A stretch of DNA of 5,755 nt from Candidatus Hebobacteria bacterium. Lineage in GTDB: Bacteria > Armatimonadota > Hebobacteria > Hebobacterales > Hebobacteraceae. Below the pieces are notes generated by a model. It made no database searches and was not told the origin of the DNA. It worked only from the letters and a program-made list of their open reading frames with translations. The stretch spans positions 1-5,755 of the forward strand of contig JALGTT010000139.1 in the NCBI GenBank assembly GCA_029821235.1, given 5' to 3'. Of the stretch, positions 5,522 through 5,755 are shown piece after piece; positions within the stretch are counted from its first letter, which is position 1, and every line of letters begins with the position of its first letter. The position numbers and the translations under genes are program-made.

Positions 5522-5755
5522 GTCTGGCTCGATGGCAAGCCCATCTACGCCTATGACGCGCTGCGGGAGCAGCGCACCTTCGGAGACTCCCACCATCCCT
5601 TCGACTCGCCCTATGTCTCTCAGCGGGTGGAGTACCCGCCCGGCCTCTGCCCCAACGCGGAGCAGACCCTCCGAGAACTCGTCACCCTCACCGTCCACGA
5701 GTTCTACACCGAGCAGGATGTTGACGACATGGCGGCGGCCATCCGGAAGGTCGCG
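5468..5755 (+). pseudogene. Displaced C-terminal part of the DegT-family aminotransferase (3' partial)
   Basis: In the frame starting at 5447 within the second repeat copy, the aminotransferase resumes and runs open to the window edge. After GVPAW it reads VWLDGKPIYAYDALREQRTF, then PPGLCPNAEQTLRELVTLTV and EQDVDDMAAAIRKV. The CPNAE element and the final helix are normal for the C-terminus of DegT-family enzymes, so this is the missing end of the gene that begins at 4458 and not a separate gene. ATG 5468 with AAGGAG 6 bases upstream happens to look like a fair start, so a gene finder may call a separate small protein here. That fragment has no PLP site and would not be an enzyme alone. If the duplication is an assembly error, this is simply the end of one intact gene. 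The stop codon lies beyond the window. Confidence 0.85.

Overview
The window is GC-rich bacterial DNA with dense protein coding, short gaps and Shine-Dalgarno sites at most starts. No rRNA, tRNA, CRISPR array, transposase or phage gene is visible. The gene mix (GH4 glycosidase, sugar phosphate isomerase/epimerase, DegT/StrS aminotransferase, tandem GNAT, PP2C phosphatase) resembles uncultivated high-GC environmental lineages such as Armatimonadota or Planctomycetota. That placement is a guess from gene content, not a phylogenetic result.

Layout: (1) The left edge holds the last 68 codons of a plus-strand gene whose product ends in a probable bacterial Ig-like (Big_5-type) domain. Its stop overlaps the stop of a convergent PP2C-type phosphatase gene. 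(2) From about 3306 leftwards on the minus strand lie a GH4 NAD-dependent glycosidase (MelA-like, CHSV motif), a TIM-barrel sugar phosphate isomerase/epimerase 41 bases later, and the PP2C phosphatase after a 167-base gap. The first two look like one operon; the phosphatase may be separately transcribed. (3) A 222-base divergent control region (3307-3528) separates the GH4 gene from a plus-strand pair: a tandem-GNAT acetyltransferase and a DegT/DnrJ/EryC1/StrS PLP aminotransferase, whose start overlaps the GNAT stop.

The most notable event is an exact 77-bp tandem duplication inside the aminotransferase gene (5368-5444 and 5445-5521). Because 77 is not a multiple of three, it breaks the reading frame. 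The normal C-terminal part of the family continues in another frame to the window end. Exact identity, abutting copies and a length equal to a common assembler k-mer make an assembly joining artefact the leading explanation, with a very recent real duplication as the alternative.

Functionally, the two divergent units could form a carbohydrate locus. GH4 would cleave a glycoside through C3 oxidation and the epimerase would handle a sugar product, while the aminotransferase and acetyltransferase could make an N-acetylated amino sugar. This linkage is inferred from position only. I see no clear evidence of a wholly new type of system here.
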